A stretch of DNA of 64,000 nucleotides, taken from assembly GCA_002989075.1 (NCBI GenBank), contig PSQN01000012.1, forward strand, positions 1,996,480 through 2,060,479, read 5' to 3'. The DNA is from Arthonia radiata. Lineage: Eukaryota > Ascomycota > Arthoniomycetes > Arthoniales > Arthoniaceae. The notes beneath the pieces are model-generated. The model saw nothing but the letters and a program-made list of their open reading frames with translations, was not told where the DNA came from and did not search any database. Shown here piece by piece: positions 48,782 to 62,700 of the stretch (positions are counted from its first letter, which is position 1; every line of letters begins with the position of its first letter). The position numbers were made by a program, and so were the translations under genes.

Positions 48782-51700
48782 AGCATCAATTTCTTTTAAA
48801 TTTTCTTTTTAGAAAATATTTCCTCTATAACACCTATCGGTACCTCTAAACGATTCTATTACTAATCGACTCTAAATTTTTAGCTTAATTTAACTATTAG
48901 AACAGAATTTCCTTTTTTTTTTTGGAAATCTCTGACTATATATTCAGCTATAGACTCCTCTTATAAGATTTCTAAACTTAAGAGCTCGACTAATTGAGAC
49001 ATTTAATCGATTTAAATAGAGGCTCTTCTAACTAAAAAGGGCTATAATAATGTTATAATCCTCTTTTCCGGCTATTTAGCTAGAAATATTACTAAAGCTA
49101 GCCGCTAGAAACGGTCAATAAGGGCAGCAGTCCTTATTTAACTAACTTTAGAGGACGGTCCTCTTATTTAAATAAAGAGGATTTATAACTCTCTAAAGCT
49201 TTAAGATAGTCTAAAAAGATTATACGAGTCGAAAGGTTTTAGTTTCGAGTTTCTAATTTATAAGGAGCTCTTTAGTACTATACTTAGTAAAGTAAAAAAT
49301 CTTAAGCTTTATCTTGCTAAAATTAGACAATTAACGGACGATTTAGTAATCCGAGGACTAGCACTACCCAATAAGGTAGTAGCTACCTACGTTCTCTACA
49401 ATCTAACCCCCGAATATAAGTATACAGTAGCTATTATTAGCTAAAGCTACCGGCAAACGACTAGCAATATAAGTCTATAGGACTTATTTAGTTAACTTAT
49501 AGATAAGTTTCGCTAAATCTGCGGTAGTACCCTAGTAGAAAAGGTTTTTACTGCAATAGACAATAAATTAACGCAAAGGACCGGAGAAAAATTAAAATCT
49601 CTAAGTAAAAACTAAGAAAAATGCTCCTTTTGTAACAAAAAGAGGCATAAACCGGCAACTTGTTAAAAAAAATACCTAAATTTCTAGCTAAATTCTAATA
49701 AAAGCTCTAAAAACACTAATTTTTTAATATTTTCTGTATATAGTTTCAATCTACAAGAAAAACAATGCTTTATAGTATTACTAAACAGAGTTAATTACTT
49801 TATTAATTCTTAAATTCTCGATATAAGCTTAATAAGCTATATTTACTTAAATATTAATCTTTTAACGGATATCCGGCTAACTAACTAAATTATTTGTTAA
49901 GAAGGAGAAAAGTTAATTTAAGCCTTCTAAACAGGTGAAGCAAAACTATTCTTTAAGAATAAAATAATTGTTCTAAACAAAGTTTTATTTATTAAGAAAT
50001 TTAAAATTAACCTTCTAAGCTTTAATAAGCTTAAAAAAGGGGAAGGTAAGGTAACTTTTAACTAAAATAAGCTAAAAGTTAATTAAGCTAAATAACTAAC
50101 TATCGAGGAGCAGTATATTAACGGCTTAATAGTAATAAAAGCTTAGACTATTAATATAGTCCGATCTCTCTATACTATTTCTTTAAAAACTAACCTTTAG
50201 CATTAATAAATAGAATATATACGCGAAAACGCCTTAAAACAGCTTAAAAAGATTGCTCTAGAAATAAATTATTCGGACAAATTAGAAGATAATTGCTAAA
50301 TTTACTTTAAAGCAAAGATAACGGCTAAAGTTAGCTAAAAAACTTTAGACAAATTAGCTAATTATTTAGAAAAAGTTTACTTAAATATTTATAAGCTAAT
50401 TATACCGCAAACTTCTTCTAAAGATCGATTATTTACTAGCTTTATAGACAATAAAACTTAGTATACAACTATTAAGGTACTATAGTCTAAAGATTAGATT
50501 TTTAACGTACTTTTTTTATCTATATTACTTAGAAAAAAACGTAGTTTGAGCATTCTTTTAAAAGACTATACTTAAATAACGCAAAAGAATACCGAAAAGG
50601 CCGAATAAAATAGCTTCTAGAACAAAAAAGAGCTATTTTAACGATATCTATATTGTATATTCTTTAGTAAAATAGACAAGCTAAACGCTTTAACTAAACA
50701 ATTGTTAGTAAAGTTTAAGCAATGCTTTATACCGCTAGGCTATTCTAGATATATTAGAGTAAAGCGCTAAAAGCAGCTACCTATATTTATAATAAAACTC
50801 CTTATACCGAATTACTAGGGTTTATTACCTTATATAAAGTAAAATACAGCAAAAAACTGGATATTAGTACTATTAAAATCTAGAACTTAGTTACTTATCT
50901 TAAAGAACCTAAACTAAAAAAACTAGATACTAGAGTAACTATTTATATCTTAATAGGCTACAGATCAAACTAATATAAGCTCTTAGATTCTAATAGCCGG
51001 AAAATTTACTAAAAGAGAGACGTCTACGTTTAGAAAGAAAAATTTATTTAGGACCTACAGAGATCTATAGTTAATTAATTAACTAAGAGTATTTCTAAAG
51101 AGCTCAAAAAATAACTAAAAGTTAAGTTTAAAAATAAGCTAAATTTAACCGCTAAATCTTAAAATAATAGAAAGGTACCTCTTAATGAAGAAGAAAGTCT
51201 TCTATATAAGAAATAGTATACTTCTTCTATATCTTAATAACTAATAGACGAATCTAAATAAAAACTATACTAAATTAGAGCTTTAAATAAGTCTAACCTT
51301 CTTACTAAGTTAAATTATAGAAGTACTAAAGACCTCGGTCGGATAGACATCGATTACGCCCAAAAAATAGATTTTATATATAAAAACGCCGACAAAAATT
51401 AGTTTAAGGAGTTTTACAATAATCTAGAACAATACGCCAAGCAGACCTTAGTTATAGTTACTAAAGAGCTTAATAACTTAAAAGAAATAAAAGCATCCAA
51501 GAATTAACCTTTTTAGCTAAACGCAATATAGTCGGAGCTTAAAGAGCTAGCTAACTAAGAAACCTAGATATTAACCGAGCTGCTGCCGGGTAGAAATACG
51601 CTAAAAGGGCGCTAAATACTAAAGATTAAGTACTTTCTAGAAGACAAGCTAATTTTTAAAGCCCGCTAGGTAGCTAAGGGCTGCCAGCAAAGATCCGGCC

Positions 51701-53165
51701 TCGATTTTATAGAGACTTTTATAAATATAGCAAATTTAATTATCTATCGGCTTATAATAGCCTTAGTAGTAGAGAAAGACTAAAAAATAAAGCAATAGGA
51801 CGTAAAATTAGCTTATTCTAACGTAAAGTTAGATAAAATTGTCTATATCGAGTAATTAACTAGTCTATTTAACAGAACTAATAAAGTTTATTAATTAAAG
51901 AAGGCTCTTTATAGTCTAAAATAGGCCGACCGACAGTAGAAAGTCTATCTTTAAGAATTACTAAGGGGAATAGGTTTTAAACCTCTAGTATCCAATTAGT
52001 CAGTTTATATTTAAAGAACTAAAAAGCAGATAATTTTAATTGTCTATATAGACAATATATTAGCTGTATTCGATTCTATCGAAATAATCTCTAAAATCTA
52101 CTAGAAACTAAATAAAACTCTTACAGTTAAGAACTTAAAAGACGTTAGTAAGTTTCTAGAAATTAAAATTACTCGAGATCGTCCGGCAAAAACAATTTAT
52201 CTAGACTAGTCGACTTATTTAGCTAAAATTTTTACTAAATACTCGAAGAAAAACGGCCGAATGCCCGAAAAAATACTGTAACCCGTCGGCTTAAAATTGG
52301 CACCGAATCCTAACTAAGCTAGTAGTACCAATATTTCTAATTATTAGCAACAAATTGGGTCGATTTTGTATCTAATAACAAATATAAGATCTAATATTAC
52401 CTTTATAACTAGCTTACTAGCCCGGTATATGTTGAATCCTAGTAAGAAGTACTAAAGAGTTTTAAGTAGCCTTTAGGCTTACTTAAATAAAACTCTTAAC
52501 CTTAGCTTTTACTATAAATCTTCCTTAATAAATAGTATAACCGGCTATTATAACGTAGATTAGGGGAGGAACCTCGGTACTAAGAGATCGACTACCGGCT
52601 ATATCTTTCTACTCAGAAACGGAGCCCTTAGCTAGAATTTAAAGCTATAAAAAATAGTTGCCTTAAGCTCTTATAAGACCAAATATATAGCCCTTAAAGA
52701 AGCTATAAAGGAACAGTTATTTATCCGATTCATTGCTATCGAACTGTCCGGAATTTTTAAAGAAAATTCGATTACTTCTGTTTTAGCGGGTACTTTTAAA
52801 AAGTCTGCGGATAAAAAGACTCGGCGGACTCTAATATACTAGACAAGCATATATTTACTCAGGTAAGCTAGTTAAATTAGACCGAAGACCCTAGTTTTAC
52901 TAGTAAAACTATTACTTACCGACAGCAATTTAACAAAAGAACTTATAAAAAACCTATCTTCTAAGCTAAATCTAAGAATATTGATATACAGTATTACTAT
53001 ATTAGAGAAAACGTTTAGACAGGCTGAATAAAGCTTAAATACGTTTTTATAAAGAAACAATTAGCAGACGGTTCAATAAAACCGATCGACTTAGCTAAAA
53101 TATTAACGTTTAGAACTTAAATTAGCTTATAATCTAGCTAAAATAACTAGTCGATTAAGAAAGTA

Positions 53166-53673
53166 TATTAGAAATTAATTAACTAGCTGGTTAGCTAGAA
53201 CCTCTAGAGACTTAGAGTATTAAAGAGGTTTTATTAGCTGTCTTAGTTTAAAATAGAACAAACCTTTTACCTAAAAAATTGGGCCTAGTAGTCCGAATTT
53301 AGAACAAAAAGAAGCATTGTACGACCTGTTTTAGACAGCTAACCTATAGTTTAAAATAATATAAAATAAACTTAAAGACTAATAGTTTTAAATAGACAGA
53401 ATTATTGTCTTATATAGTAAGTTACGGGTTATCTAGCTTCTATTAAAAAAATAGATATCTAGTAAGTTCTATATAGACCGCTAAACTTAGATATATAAGC
53501 TAGAATCTCTTTAAAGAATTTTAGCTAATAAGACAAACAATATAATAATAGCTTCTTCTTGCTACTAAGTATTGTACCTATACTAAGCCTAAGTATTGTA
53601 CTAGTCTTAAGCTGGTCTCGTCTTTCTACTCTTTATAGTAGTATTCTTCTTCTTCCCTGTATCTTTTTTAACA
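53166..53673 (+). repeat. C3 3' LTR (508 bp)
   Basis: Mate of 48256-48764, followed by GTCGA and the remainder of the solo LTR G4. Confidence 0.93.
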
Positions 53674-53767
53674 GTCGAAAATAATGTTGGTAGGGCTAAG
53701 ATAACTAGTAGTGGTTAATGCTTAGACGTATGCTAAGCCGTCTAGAGTTAGTATCCGTAATAATATT

Positions 53768-56700
53768 CTTAAGAATAAATAACTTAAGGTTTCTATAGCG
53801 TATATTGAGTAGAGCGCTAGGTTAGAACGCGGTATATATAGCAAGTACAAGAATTATTGCTAGCTTAATATAATACTATTTATATTTAAAAGATATTAGT
53901 ATTTATTATTTAGTAGTATTAAAGAACCTTTATAAAATTGTCTATATTAAGTAATAGCTTCTCTTTATTAGTATAGTTTAGGTTATTCTCTTATATAAGG
54001 TTTCTATAAATAAGCTATTATATCTATTAGCTATATCTTTACTAAAGATAAGAATAAGTTAAAGCGTATATATATTTAGAGAGAGAAAAGAGTATACTAC
54101 GTAAATCTACTTAAGTATAAGTAGCTTAATTCTTCTACTAAACTATTAAATATATAATTAACTTAGTTATTTCTAGTTTGTCTCTAATAAACTTATTTTA
54201 TATACTGTATACTCTTTTAGATACTAGTATAAGAATATCTTAATTTTAGCTAGCTTATCTATTTTAAGGGTATAGTAGGGGTTTTACTAAATAATAGCGT
54301 AGAAACTATAATAACAATAATTTAGTAGAAGTAAATATATATATTTACTTTAAAAATATATCTTTATTAAGTAGCTTCTATATAGTTAAAATAGCTATCT
54401 ATACTTTTAGTATAGAGTTATATAGCTATATATATTTCTTTAGACCTTATATTTATTATATATAGTATTTTTATATAGCATTAGAATTTATATCTTTATT
54501 AAGCGTTATATTAGCTAGTAGCAGCTATAGTTAACGGTAACGACCTATAATATATAGTATATACTCTATAATAGAAGAATACTATAGAAATCAGGTAAGT
54601 TAAGTCTCTATAAGAAAAAGATTTATAAAGGGTTTTAAACTAGAAAGAGTAAGTAGTACGTATAGAAATAAAGAGTAATAAAATAGTACTATATAAAAAG
54701 TATAGATCTAGCTAGTCTTTTAAAGAATATTGTTTTATAAATATAGAAAGTTAAAAAAAGACTTCTTAAGTCTAAAAAGGCTCTATACTACGCTCGCTTA
54801 ATATTAAGACTCGCTCTATAAGAGTATAGCTAACTAGCATATAGCAGGTAAAAGTAGATACGTTCGCTCTATATTTTAATACCAGTAGTATAAAGATGTA
54901 TCTTTAATTATACCTGCGGTACTATTAATAGTAGGATAAATAGAGAAGTACTATAAGTATAAGGTATAACAAAGAAGCGACTTAAAGAAATATAGTATAT
55001 ATAGACTCTAAATTATAGAATACTAGCTACTACTTTTAGTAGCCTATAATCTAGTATATAGAGTTATATAGTAATTCTATAGGTAATATTAGTAATATTG
55101 TAAGAGGCTAAACTAAGGCTAAGTCTAGTAAGCTTCTCTTTCTACTATATACTAAATTTAAGGATTTTTAAAGATAAGAGATATATCTTTAATAATTGGT
55201 AATAGTAACGTTACTACTAAATAAAGATAAGATGACTATAATAATAATAAAGCAACAGCTAGCTAATAATAAAATTGCTGCTAGCTATAAAGATAAAAAG
55301 TAGCTTAAAATTAAGTAGAGTAGTTTATTAGCAGAAAAGTAGATACGTAGTATATAAAGAGTAGTAGTAGAATTAAACTTCTCTTAAACTCTATTTATTA
55401 CGCTTCTAGTATTATTTAATAATTATCTTCTCTTTAAATATACTTAGCTTAGTAAATTCCTGTTTATTAATTACTACTTAACTTAGTTATAGCGTCTATA
55501 TTATAAAGCAATTATTTATAGTAAATAAACCTAAATTCTTATAAAGTAATTGTACTATAAGATCTAAACAAATAGATTTAAAAAAGATATAATTAGTACT
55601 AAAGATAGCATTATAAATTATATTCATAATCTATAGTTATTTAAAAGGTATTAGCCTTTATGTAAGTAAATTAAAAGACTAAAATCTATTTATTTAAGCA
55701 ACTATAGTATTTATTTATATATTAGCTAAGTAAATATAAAGCTTTATAAGTAAGAAGGTTAATAATATTTATATTAAATCTCTAACTAACCTTATTATAT
55801 CTTTTAATACTAGTATTAATCTTATACTACTAATTATTAATAGAAATATAAGAATAGTAGATATAAAAGCTTATATTAGAAAGATTATATAAGTATTAAA
55901 GGAGGTTTCTATAATATTTAATATTTATCTTCTTTATTTTTTTACTTAATAAATATATTAAACGTATCGAACCGTTTTAAGGTATTAATATTAAATATAA
56001 GAGCAGTAATATTAAAATTTAGAGCGTAAATACTAAAAGCTTCTTATTTTAGACTCTTAATATTTAGCTAGAAGATATCTTACTTCTAAATTTTTAGTAA
56101 AATATTAAGAAAGACTTATTACTTACTTAATTCTAATATAACATTTAATAAGAAAAGCTAGCTACTTATAAAACTTATTTTAATAATACTTAGTATATTA
56201 AGTAAGATTGAAGGACGGGTACTATTATTAATACGCTAAATTAGAATTTCTGTATTATAGATATTCTAATAAAGGCTTACCTTAGTATATATAAGTATAA
56301 GTAATTTACTATTAATACATCTTATTTTATAGGTGTCTTATAGATACTTAAGGCTTCTAATAATAGAAGATTAGATACTTAATAACTTTTACTAAAGAAG
56401 CGCTAAGACTAATTATAATTTCGCTAATAAACGCTAATTAAAGGTTATTTATATATATATATTATCGGCTATATAATTAAGGTAGTTTAGCCTATTGTCT
56501 TATAAACGCTAGTAGCAATAAATATCTAACTCTTAGCTACTAGTATTTAATTACTATTATATTAGCGGCGATAGAAGTTTAGCTTACTACTATAGACAAT
56601 AGAGTATAGATATTAGTAGCAATAAATATCTAAAAAAGTACGCTTTAGAGATAAAAGAGTTAGTCTTTAGTAATAAATATTAATAAAGATTAATCTTTAG

Positions 56701-59700
56701 GCTTAAAAACGGTTAGCAGCGATATTTATCTAAGTTAATAAACCTATTATTAAAGGTTTTAAGCTTATCTTTATATTCTTAATATAATATAGTCGGTTAT
56801 TAGCTTTTACTTTATTTATTTATATAGAGCTCTTTGTTTCTAAATAAATATAAAACTTTAATTCTAGCCGTTTTTTTTTTCTTTAATTAAACATTTTCTT
56901 ACATCTTAATCTATAGGTACTCTAGTACGATATTTAACTACTAAATTTTTCTAAAGTAGAACGCTTAGCTCTTCTATCTTTATAGAGGTAAGGTTAAAAG
57001 TAATATTAATTAGAACTTATAGGCTACCGCTACTATTATGAAGAAGATTAATATTTAGAGCTATAACCGGCTCTATATACATAAAATTATAGTATTAAGA
57101 AACTTAAACTTAATATTTTTTTACTATTTATATCTCTACTAGAGGCAATGTATTATATATATTTTAGTAAGAGCCTCTTTAAGTAATAGTAGAAGCTTAA
57201 GTTCTTCTTTTATAGTATCTTTTTAAGCACTAAAAAGCTAAACAATTTACGTTAATTTATAAAACTTTTTACTAAAGTAGATTTAAGCGTTATTATATAT
57301 ACTATAATAGTTCTATAGAGTATTAGACATAGATATATTACTAAAGATTAGCTTATATAAGTCTATATATATACTCTTTATAAGAGTTTATATAGTTTAA
57401 AAGTAGTTAAATTAATGTATATACTCTTTAAATACTTTAAATAGTATCTTAATAAGATTTAATATAGTAAAGCAACGTCTCTAGTACCAGTAAAAAAGCT
57501 AAATAAGGCGTCTAAATATATTATTAAGTATTTATTTATAGAAACCTATATTATTATCTCTAGTATTATTAATATTAATGTAAACTTTCCTATCTTTTTT
57601 ATAAAAGAGTATTATAAGCAACTTTTAGCTCTAACTTAAGTTCTTAAGAAGAAAATTAGTACTCTTAGAAGTAGTTCTATTGCTATATAGCTATACTTCT
57701 AGCTACGTTATATTAATATATTTCTAGGGTTAAGGTATGTTCTATATAATAACAATAAGAATAAATATTAAAGGGACTATAAGCGTCGTTTAAATAAATT
57801 AGTTATCGATTATAACTACTATTTTAGCTCTCTTATTTCTTATAGAATATACTATAATTTAGAGCTTATAAAATTACTAAACTAATTATCGATTTCTAAA
57901 CTAATTTAATAGCGACTAAAAGCTTAGTTTTAGCTTTATATAAACTATAGATTTAACTATTAACTTACTTAATATTATTTAAATAAAGACTACTTTGTTT
58001 GTTAAAAGGAGTAGATATACAATAATAATTACTTCTTTTATACTTATAGAGCGATATACTATAAGAATTTCTAAAGTTATAGAAATATAGAGGCGCTCTC
58101 TTCTATTTATTATTATAATAAGTAAGACTATTTTAAATCTATACTTATATTTACTACTACTACAGCTATATTAAATAGTTAAGAGATATAAAAGATAAAA
58201 GATATAGAATATATAAGAGATATAATAGTATATTGTAGCTTACTAAAGATATATTATAATATTTTTTTCTAAATAGTATTTATAATACAGTAAAAAAGCA
58301 ACGGTACTTAATATATAAAGCTTTAAAGCTAATTAAGGCTCATCTAGTACTATTGCTATTATATATAAAGTAGTAGGCTTTACTATAGTAGTTTATAGTT
58401 TTTTATAATATTTAAAGAATATAAATTTATATAGATACTTATTATAAACTCTTTATACTTAGTAGCTATTTATATAACTACTTTTTTATTCTTAATACTT
58501 ATTGGCCGATAGAAGGCTTAGTATACTAGATATATTAAGATAGCTTATTAGACTTTTTAAAGCTTTTTTTCTTATAAGACCTAAATTTAGGGGTTTTAAT
58601 AGCGTATATTATATAAGATAGAGATATAGAGTAGAGAAGGTTCTATAATTTAATAAGCTGTTCTACTATATATACTTATTTATTACTTTTTATAAATTCT
58701 CTAAAAGATTTTAAAAGTAATTATTAATAGAGCTAGAAAGAAGGTAAGCTTTTGTTAAATATTAAAGAAGGCATTTAAGTATATATAATTTTCTAAGAAG
58801 CTATAGTAAATAAGTAAGAATCTAGTAAACTATAGTCTTAGAAATCTATTAAGCCTCTTTATTTATATACTCTTAGAAATTTATTAAGCTACTCTACTTA
58901 AAGTATACCTTACCTTTTATAAATATTTATCTTTAGTAACTCCTTTAGCTTAGATAAGGCTATATAGTATTGTAGCAACCTTTAATACTTAGAACAAATA
59001 TAGTAGTATTCTATATACTTAGCTTAGTAGTATAGATACTTAAAGACTAGATCTCTCTTCTTTCTTAAAATTGTCTGTTATTCTTCTATATAGGGCTTAT
59101 AGATTATATATACTCTAGAGCAGTAAAGTACTTATATATTATTAAACTTAACTTTCTAGTAATATAGGTATTAAGCTGCGTACTAAGCGCTTTTAACTAC
59201 AATATAAAGTTCTTTAAGCTCTAAACTAAGTAATATTACTTCTGTTCTGCTATTATAAAGCTCTTCTATTAGATTATAAATATAAATTTAGCTTTATTAT
59301 ATCTTATTTTATATATATTAAAGCCAATTCTTGGTACTAAAGAGCTTATTGTTTAAGTAAAAGCTAGACATTTAAAATTTACTATCTTACTTAATAAAGA
59401 TATAGATACGCTTACTGCTAGTAGTAATAAACTAAATCTTAAAATTTATAGAGTTATTATAACTTCTTTATTTTTAACTTAGCGTAGGTATCTTTAGTAT
59501 TTAGCTTTAGGCTTATAATAGTAAGAACAAGTTATATAGTTTTTAGATATAAAGGGCAACTATTTTTATACTTAAGCTAAAGCAGATATCTAGCGAGAGG
59601 GACTAAGTCGCTATATATCGAGTTAGCGGTACTTAAGAAGGATATGAGAGAGACTTAATATTTAAAATAGCTTATAATTTCTAAGGGTTCTTTATTTTAT

Positions 59701-62700
59701 ATAAACATTAAGAATATATTTTAAATAAGGTTAAAGAGATTATTAGCCTACAGAGGTTATTTTATTATATATAACTTAATATAATAAGGCAGTATAATAT
59801 ATAAAATCTCTATAAGAATCTAATAAGATATTTAATATAATAGCTACTTCTTAGCTATAAACACTAAAGTAGGCGGCGTTTATTAGATTACTAAAACTTA
59901 GAGATATTAATTAAGCTAAGAGTATAATAGTATAAATTATTAGTACCTTACTACGTTTTAAATTTAGTAGAGTAGAAACTTACTACTTAGTTTAGATTAT
60001 AAAGCAGCGTCTATAACTTTAATACTAATTAAGCTATAAATAGCTACTATAACTTCTAATTTATAAAATAACTAAAGATATATTTACTAAAACTAAGTAA
60101 AGTAGAAACGCTATATCTTTATAGCTCTTTACAAAAGCTTGGCTTAGTATTTTAATGCTTATATAATCGGATTAGCTACTAAAACTACTAAAAATAGTAA
60201 GATTATTAAAAAGACTGCTAAATTCTATAGATATACTATAGCTACCTTTAACTATAGAACGCTAGACGCTTATCTTTTATAAAGAATAAGAGTTAAAGAT
60301 ATAGATTAACTAAGCTATTAAATCTATAAACTACTATATTGTATTATAATTTTAATTTACGAACTATATATATTAGCGTTACTACATTATCTTCTTTTCT
60401 ATCTCTTTATTAAATAAAGCTAAGCTATCTATAATATATATATATAGTTTAGCGCTTATAAATTAAATTAACTAAAAGGTAGTATAATTTATATATATTT
60501 ATATATATATATAAGTCTATTAGTATAGTACTATACTATATTATAGATAGGTTCTCTATAAATAGCCGCTATAAGAAGGACATTAGGTATATTACTTATT
60601 CTATAGAACCGTTATTAGCTCTCTAGTATATACTCTATACTAATACTACGTATAATTACGTTAATATTAGTTTTTATAATCTATCGCTAAACTAGCTATA
60701 GTCTTTAAGCGCTAGAAGCTTAACTTACTTAGCTATCTTGTTAGTTTATACTATAGTTAATAGTATATTATTACTATAAAGTTACGTTTATCTATAGTTT
60801 TACTATACCGCTAGAACGTTTAGTAAGATAGATAATATTTTTAAATATTATATAATTTAGCTATATAAGAGATTAGAAATTATTTACCTCTATAAATCTT
60901 GTATTAGTAGTATATAAGTAATAAAGCTATTATACGTTAATAGATTATTTAAGACGCTATATAAGATAGTATAGTAAGTATAAGCTTAGATTAACGCTAA
61001 TAGCTATCTTTAGTATAAGATACTTTTTAAGATATAGATATAGAAGTTTAAATTATATCTATAAAAGTCTAGCTCTCTATAGAGATAAATAGTTTTAATA
61101 TACTAAGTAGTAGTACTTAATTCTAAATTATTCCTTTATATTTATTCTTAAGCCTATTTAGTTAAATATTATAGAATAATAATACGCTAATAACTAACTT
61201 TAAGATAATTAAGCTAGAACTTTCTGCTAGCAGTATTTAGATAGGCTCTCTATAACGTTAGAGAACTATTAGCTATCTAGGCGCTTAGCAATATACAAGA
61301 TATAGACCGAGGTGTAAAGCTATTAGATCTACTAGTAATATCTATATTACCGCTACTTTTAACTATACCGCCTATATAAGCTACTCTAAATATTATAATA
61401 AATAGAGACAACAATAAGTAGATACAATATTAATAGCATCTATTATTTAGAGTAGTAGATACATAACTTTTAGTATAAAATAATAGTATACTAAGAGTCT
61501 ATAATAGGCTCTTATATAAATATTTTACTATTATAGCCCTATAAACTAGCTATAACTATTAAGTAAAAGATCTTTATACTTAGCTTAATAATATAATATA
61601 TACAAAGAAGTTCAAGATTAAGTACTTTTATAAATATTTAAATACCGACTATATATAATTAGCCTACTACTAATATTCTTATACAACTTAAATATATAAA
61701 CTAAGTAAGTAACGTATATATATTTATACCTATTATCTGTATTACTAATAAGCTTAATAGACTTTATAAAATATTCTTACTATACTATATAGTAATATAA
61801 ATATAGTTACTATTAAAGCTAAGATATATACTATTAAAGCTTAAAACAATATATTTATAAAGAAATAAACAAACTTAGCTCTAGTACGCTAGATCTCTAT
61901 AAGAGGTTTCTAATATATTATTATATTATATCTATAGAGGCTTTCTATCATATTCTTTATCTAAGACTTTTTAATATAGTCTTTATATAGAGACTTTTTA
62001 ATATTTATATAGTAGTTTTTTAATATAGTAATTATATAGACACGTTTTATTGTATTTTATTAATAAAGAATAGTTGTTATAAGATAGTAACATTATACGT
62101 TTAAGTACTTTTATATCTACTTCTCTATATATAAGTTAAGCAGCTACTAAATCTCTACTTACTTTAAAGAATTAGCGTTAATAATTAAATACTATTAATT
62201 ATCCTTCTTATTATTAAAATTTTCTATTATTTACTCTAGTAACTATATTTTATCTATTATTAATTGCTTTACTTTATATATATAGCGTTCTGTTTGCTAT
62301 ATATAACTACTTTATAGTATAAATATTAGTAGCACGATATATAATATAGAGATAAGAAATTATTTAATAGTCTTAATACTATAAAGAAGCTATATTATTA
62401 ATAATTACTAAGAGTATATAGCTATTTCTTTATATTACTTATAAATATATAACTTTACTAAGAAAATAGTTTAAAACTCGTCTTAAAGATAATAAATAAA
62501 AGAACTAGTTATAGCTATTATATTTAGTAGCTTATTTTAGGTCGAAGAGTAGCTCTATAGTTCAAATTTATAAGAAGTTTTTAGTATATAAAAAGAGCCC
62601 TATTAAGGTATAAATCTATAATATCCTTTAATAATAAGGCAATACTTATTATACTATATTGTACTACTATATAAGATATAAAAGATATTATTTAGATAAA

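Larger units (their letters stand above)
48256..53673 (+). mobile_element. Copia element C3, full layout
   Basis: Ty1/Copia element, 5,418 bp, plus strand, inside the solo LTR G4. Parts: 5' LTR 48256-48764, primer site 48765-48781, gag about 48790-49770 with a C-x2-C-x4-H-x4-C knuckle about 49621-49665, protease about 49800-49870, integrase about 50230-50860, reverse transcriptase about 51630-52340 with an active-site box near 52040, RNase H about 52560-53000, 3' LTR 53166-53673. Integrase preceding RT is diagnostic for Copia. It is complete in layout but a RIP-altered fossil with many disabling changes. Confidence 0.94.
47869..53762 (-). repeat. Solo G-family LTR (G4), split by Copia C3
   Basis: Left part 47869-48255 and right part 53674-53762 together give one G-family LTR of about 471 bp in G1 orientation. 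It is flanked by the exact duplication ATATT (47864-47868 and 53763-53767), so it arose by LTR-LTR recombination after a full insertion. C3 sits inside it, flanked by a 5-bp duplication inferred as GTCGG from the intact LTR, now ATCGG on the left and GTCGA on the right. Confidence 0.92.
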
